Below, piece after piece: positions 18,848-19,338 of a stretch of 19,338 bases of DNA. This DNA is from JAWLFY01 sp964462125 (GTDB lineage Bacteria; Planctomycetota; Planctomycetia; Pirellulales; Pirellulaceae). The stretch lies in NCBI GenBank assembly GCA_964462125.1, contig CAYWXT010000091.1, positions 1-19,338 on the forward strand, in the 5' to 3' direction. The first letter of the stretch is position 1; every line of letters begins with the position of its first letter. The position numbers and the translations under genes were made by a program. Under the pieces are notes generated by a model. It was given only the letters and a program-made list of their open reading frames with translations. It ran no database searches and was not told the DNA's origin.

Positions 18848-19338
18848 GCCGTCGACGAAACAGCTCCCCCGCGGCGGCCTCCCGCAGCGTTCAGCCCCCG
18901 GGAGGCAAGGCATTTCCACGCCAGCGGTCTGCCGACGGGGTTGCTCTCCCCGACCACGATCCCCTCTGGCGGCTCAGCCAATGGCGATCGCGACTCCGCC
19001 GACCGTTGTTGGCCTGGTACGACCGCCACGCCCGTTCGCTGCCGTGGCGCGACGATCCGACCCCGTACAAGGTCTGGATCAGCGAGATCATGTGCCAGCA
19101 GACACAGGTCGGCACCGTGATCCCCTATTTCGAGCGATTCATCGATCGGTTTCCATCGATCGAAGACCTCGCCGCCGCCGACGAGTCAGAACTGCTGAAA
19201 CTGTGGGAGGGACTCGGCTACTATCGCCGGGCGCGGTCCATCCATGCGGCGGCTCGCCAGATCGAGGCGGATCACGGTGGCGAGTTTCCCGACCGCTTCG
19301 ACGACGTGATCGCGTTGCCCGGGATCGGACGCTATACC
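18844..19338 (+). CDS. mutY: A/G-specific adenine glycosylase, 5' part
   Basis: MutY removes adenine mispaired with 8-oxoguanine in base-excision repair. The first 165 codons are present and the gene runs off the window. After a 45-residue polar, Arg-rich extension, the sequence matches the catalytic domain: LLAWYDRHARSLPWRDDPTP (54-73), YKVWISEIMCQQTQV (74-88), GLGYYRRAR, and the helix-hairpin-helix LPGIGRYT (158-165) at the edge. Glu80 in SEIM corresponds to the catalytic Glu37 of E. coli. Cys83 replaces the usual Leu of MLQQTQV. The catalytic Asp and the Fe-S cysteines lie beyond the window. The start is GTG 18844, whose last two bases are in the preceding TGA stop (GTGA overlap), a typical coupling arrangement. 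No ATG precedes the domain in this frame. Confidence 0.95.
   Translation, partial: MSRRRNSSPAAASRSVQPPGGKAFPRQRSADGVALPDHDPLWRLSQWRSRLRRPLLAWYDRHARSLPWRDDPTPYKVWISEIMCQQTQVGTVIPYFERFIDRFPSIEDLAAADESELLKLWEGLGYYRRARSIHAAARQIEADHGGEFPDRFDDVIALPGIGRYT

Overview
This GC-rich window looks like part of a planctomycete chromosome, probably from the Pirellulaceae (Rhodopirellula-like). That placement is inference from remembered families: a Tat-exported DUF1552 protein, a DUF1549-type N-terminal fragment, a Cys-rich lipoprotein of a type I associate with this group, and weak ribosome binding sites. No rRNA, tRNA, CRISPR array, transposase or integrase was seen, so most of it reads as ordinary chromosome.

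Layout. Positions 1-399 are non-coding apart from a hairpin. A DUF1552 protein (400-1767, +) is followed by a short ORF that looks like the N-terminal stub of a DUF1549 protein (1899-2219, +). A minus-strand block then runs from 10047 down to 2284: a two-helix membrane protein, a LysR regulator, and the large (gltB) and small (gltD) subunits of NADPH glutamate synthase. From 10349 the plus strand carries a 1000-residue type V autotransporter with a glycine-rich insertion, then a PilZ-like membrane-anchored protein ending at a clear intrinsic terminator. Two minus-strand genes follow: apt (adenine phosphoribosyltransferase) and a Cys-rich lipoprotein. The last block is on the plus strand: a small membrane protein, aroA (EPSP synthase), an exported PDZ protein, and the 5' part of mutY running off the window edge, its GTG start overlapping the PDZ stop.

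How the genes fit together. GltB and GltD form one enzyme for ammonium assimilation, and the LysR gene just upstream on the same strand is the natural candidate regulator. A 15-bp T-N11-A dyad lies in the lysR leader. aroA, apt and mutY are housekeeping genes for aromatic amino acids, purine salvage and oxidative DNA repair. The autotransporter, DUF1552 protein, lipoprotein and PDZ protein all act beyond the inner membrane.

The least explained signal is a pair of short intercistronic elements, 3827-3881 and 17422-17498. They align over 55 positions (44 identical by hand count) once a 3-nt and a 19-nt insertion are removed from the second. Both lie about 30 nt after a stop codon and have the same orientation relative to transcription, which suggests a dispersed hairpin repeat family. 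Other points of interest are the Pmp-like motifs of the autotransporter and the truncated DUF1549 fragment. I did not find a convincing new multi-gene system.
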